Source: Hyphomicrobiales bacterium (lineage in GTDB: Bacteria; Pseudomonadota; Alphaproteobacteria; Rhizobiales; Aestuariivirgaceae). Taken from it: 12,806 nt of DNA. The position numbers and the translations under genes were made by a program. Location of the stretch: assembly GCA_027030295.1 (NCBI GenBank), contig JALVFB010000106.1, positions 1-12,806 on the forward strand, read 5' to 3'. Shown piece after piece: positions 12,549 through 12,806 of the stretch (its first letter is position 1; each line of letters starts with the position of its first letter). The notes under the pieces were generated by a model. That model was not told where the DNA came from. It worked only from the letters and a program-made list of their open reading frames with translations, and ran no database searches.

Positions 12549-12806
12549 TTATTTATGCATATTGGTATGATAACGGGACTTGACCTCATTGAAACAGGTT
12601 TTGCGCTCCTCCGGACCGCCGGAATGGGCCGGGACTCGCAAACGGCGCTCGGTGCGCGCGTCCTCCTCCGGTTTCATCGGGATTTCCGGCAGCATTCGCG
12701 TAGTCCCCCGTGAATTAATCGTAACAATCTGATTTTACGAACTGAATTTGTTTATCGAAGTAACGGATTTTGCATGAAATCGGCTTGTTTTGCCCGGTTT
12801 TCTTGC
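12549..12806. other. 258 bp without a supported gene
   Basis: Mixed composition, with an AT-rich part from about 12709 on that looks like a promoter region for a gene beyond the window. Small features only: an extended -10-like TGG-TATGAT at 12563-12571 without a -35; a 5-bp hairpin TCCGG/CCGGA at 12612-12625; and an ATG at 12774 that stays open for 11 codons to the window edge with no clear ribosome binding site. Short ORFs here look random. Confidence 0.5.

Noticed and set aside
12612..12625. Short TCCGG/CCGGA hairpin
   Set aside because: A 5-bp stem without a T-run, not adjacent to a gene end; expected by chance in GC-rich DNA.
12522..12713. 63-codon frame after the operon
   Set aside because: It begins inside the G-rich hairpin arm, has no ribosome binding site of its own and no recognisable motif.
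12774..12806. Possible start of a next gene at the window edge
   Set aside because: Only 11 codons are visible, with no clear Shine-Dalgarno; too little to call a gene.

Overview
The window holds one electron-transfer locus from a GC-rich bacterium. I read it as a proteobacterium, possibly an alphaproteobacterium, because of the GC-rich codon use and the CysB-like LysR regulator, but the sequence alone does not fix the lineage. The centre is a complete Rnf complex operon (ferredoxin:NAD+ oxidoreductase coupled to an ion gradient) read rightward in the order rnfB - nifJ-like - rnfC - rnfD - rnfG - rnfE - rnfA - small Cys-rich membrane protein. Spacing is tight: ATGA overlaps at rnfD/rnfG and rnfG/rnfE, an 11-bp overlap at rnfE/rnfA, and gaps of 3 to 12 bp elsewhere except 64 bp before the nifJ-like gene. 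This points to one transcript.

Left part (1-1971): the 3' end of apbE, the FAD:protein FMN transferase expected to attach FMN to RnfD and RnfG, converges on a leftward LysR-type regulator gene with only 12 bp between the stops. The regulator and rnfB are divergent across a 194-bp gap. That gap holds an AT-rich island with a T-N11-A LysR-type box, a 9-bp direct repeat at 22-bp spacing, a good leftward sigma70 promoter, and a separate 17-nt palindrome just ahead of the rnfB ribosome binding site.

Centre (1972-7894): RnfB is the long multi-cluster type, and its last ferredoxin-like unit appears to keep one cluster only. Between rnfB and rnfC lies an outsized pyruvate:ferredoxin oxidoreductase (about 1656 aa against roughly 1200 for the usual NifJ). 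It carries insertions in the ferredoxin domain and in the C-terminal TPP domain, and an extra single-cluster ferredoxin domain on an Ala/Gly/Pro linker. This is the most unusual part of the window: an enzyme that makes or uses low-potential electrons is encoded inside the complex that exchanges them with NAD(H) and the membrane gradient.

Right part (7907-12806): RnfC (FMN, NADH and two 4Fe-4S clusters), RnfD and RnfG (each with a D-x-x-S-G-A-T flavinylation motif), RnfE and RnfA (membrane halves sharing an iron site, each with two conserved Cys), then a 77-aa membrane anchor with a Cys-rich tail resembling NqrM or FeoB-associated proteins, a candidate iron-delivery factor. The operon ends in a long GC hairpin whose right arm lies in a five-run G-quadruplex motif. 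The last 300 bp hold no gene that I can support.

Working model (inference): pyruvate oxidation feeds electrons through the tethered ferredoxin into RnfB and on to NAD+ with ion pumping, or Rnf runs in reverse to supply low-potential electrons for pyruvate synthesis or other reductive work. The sequence does not settle the direction.
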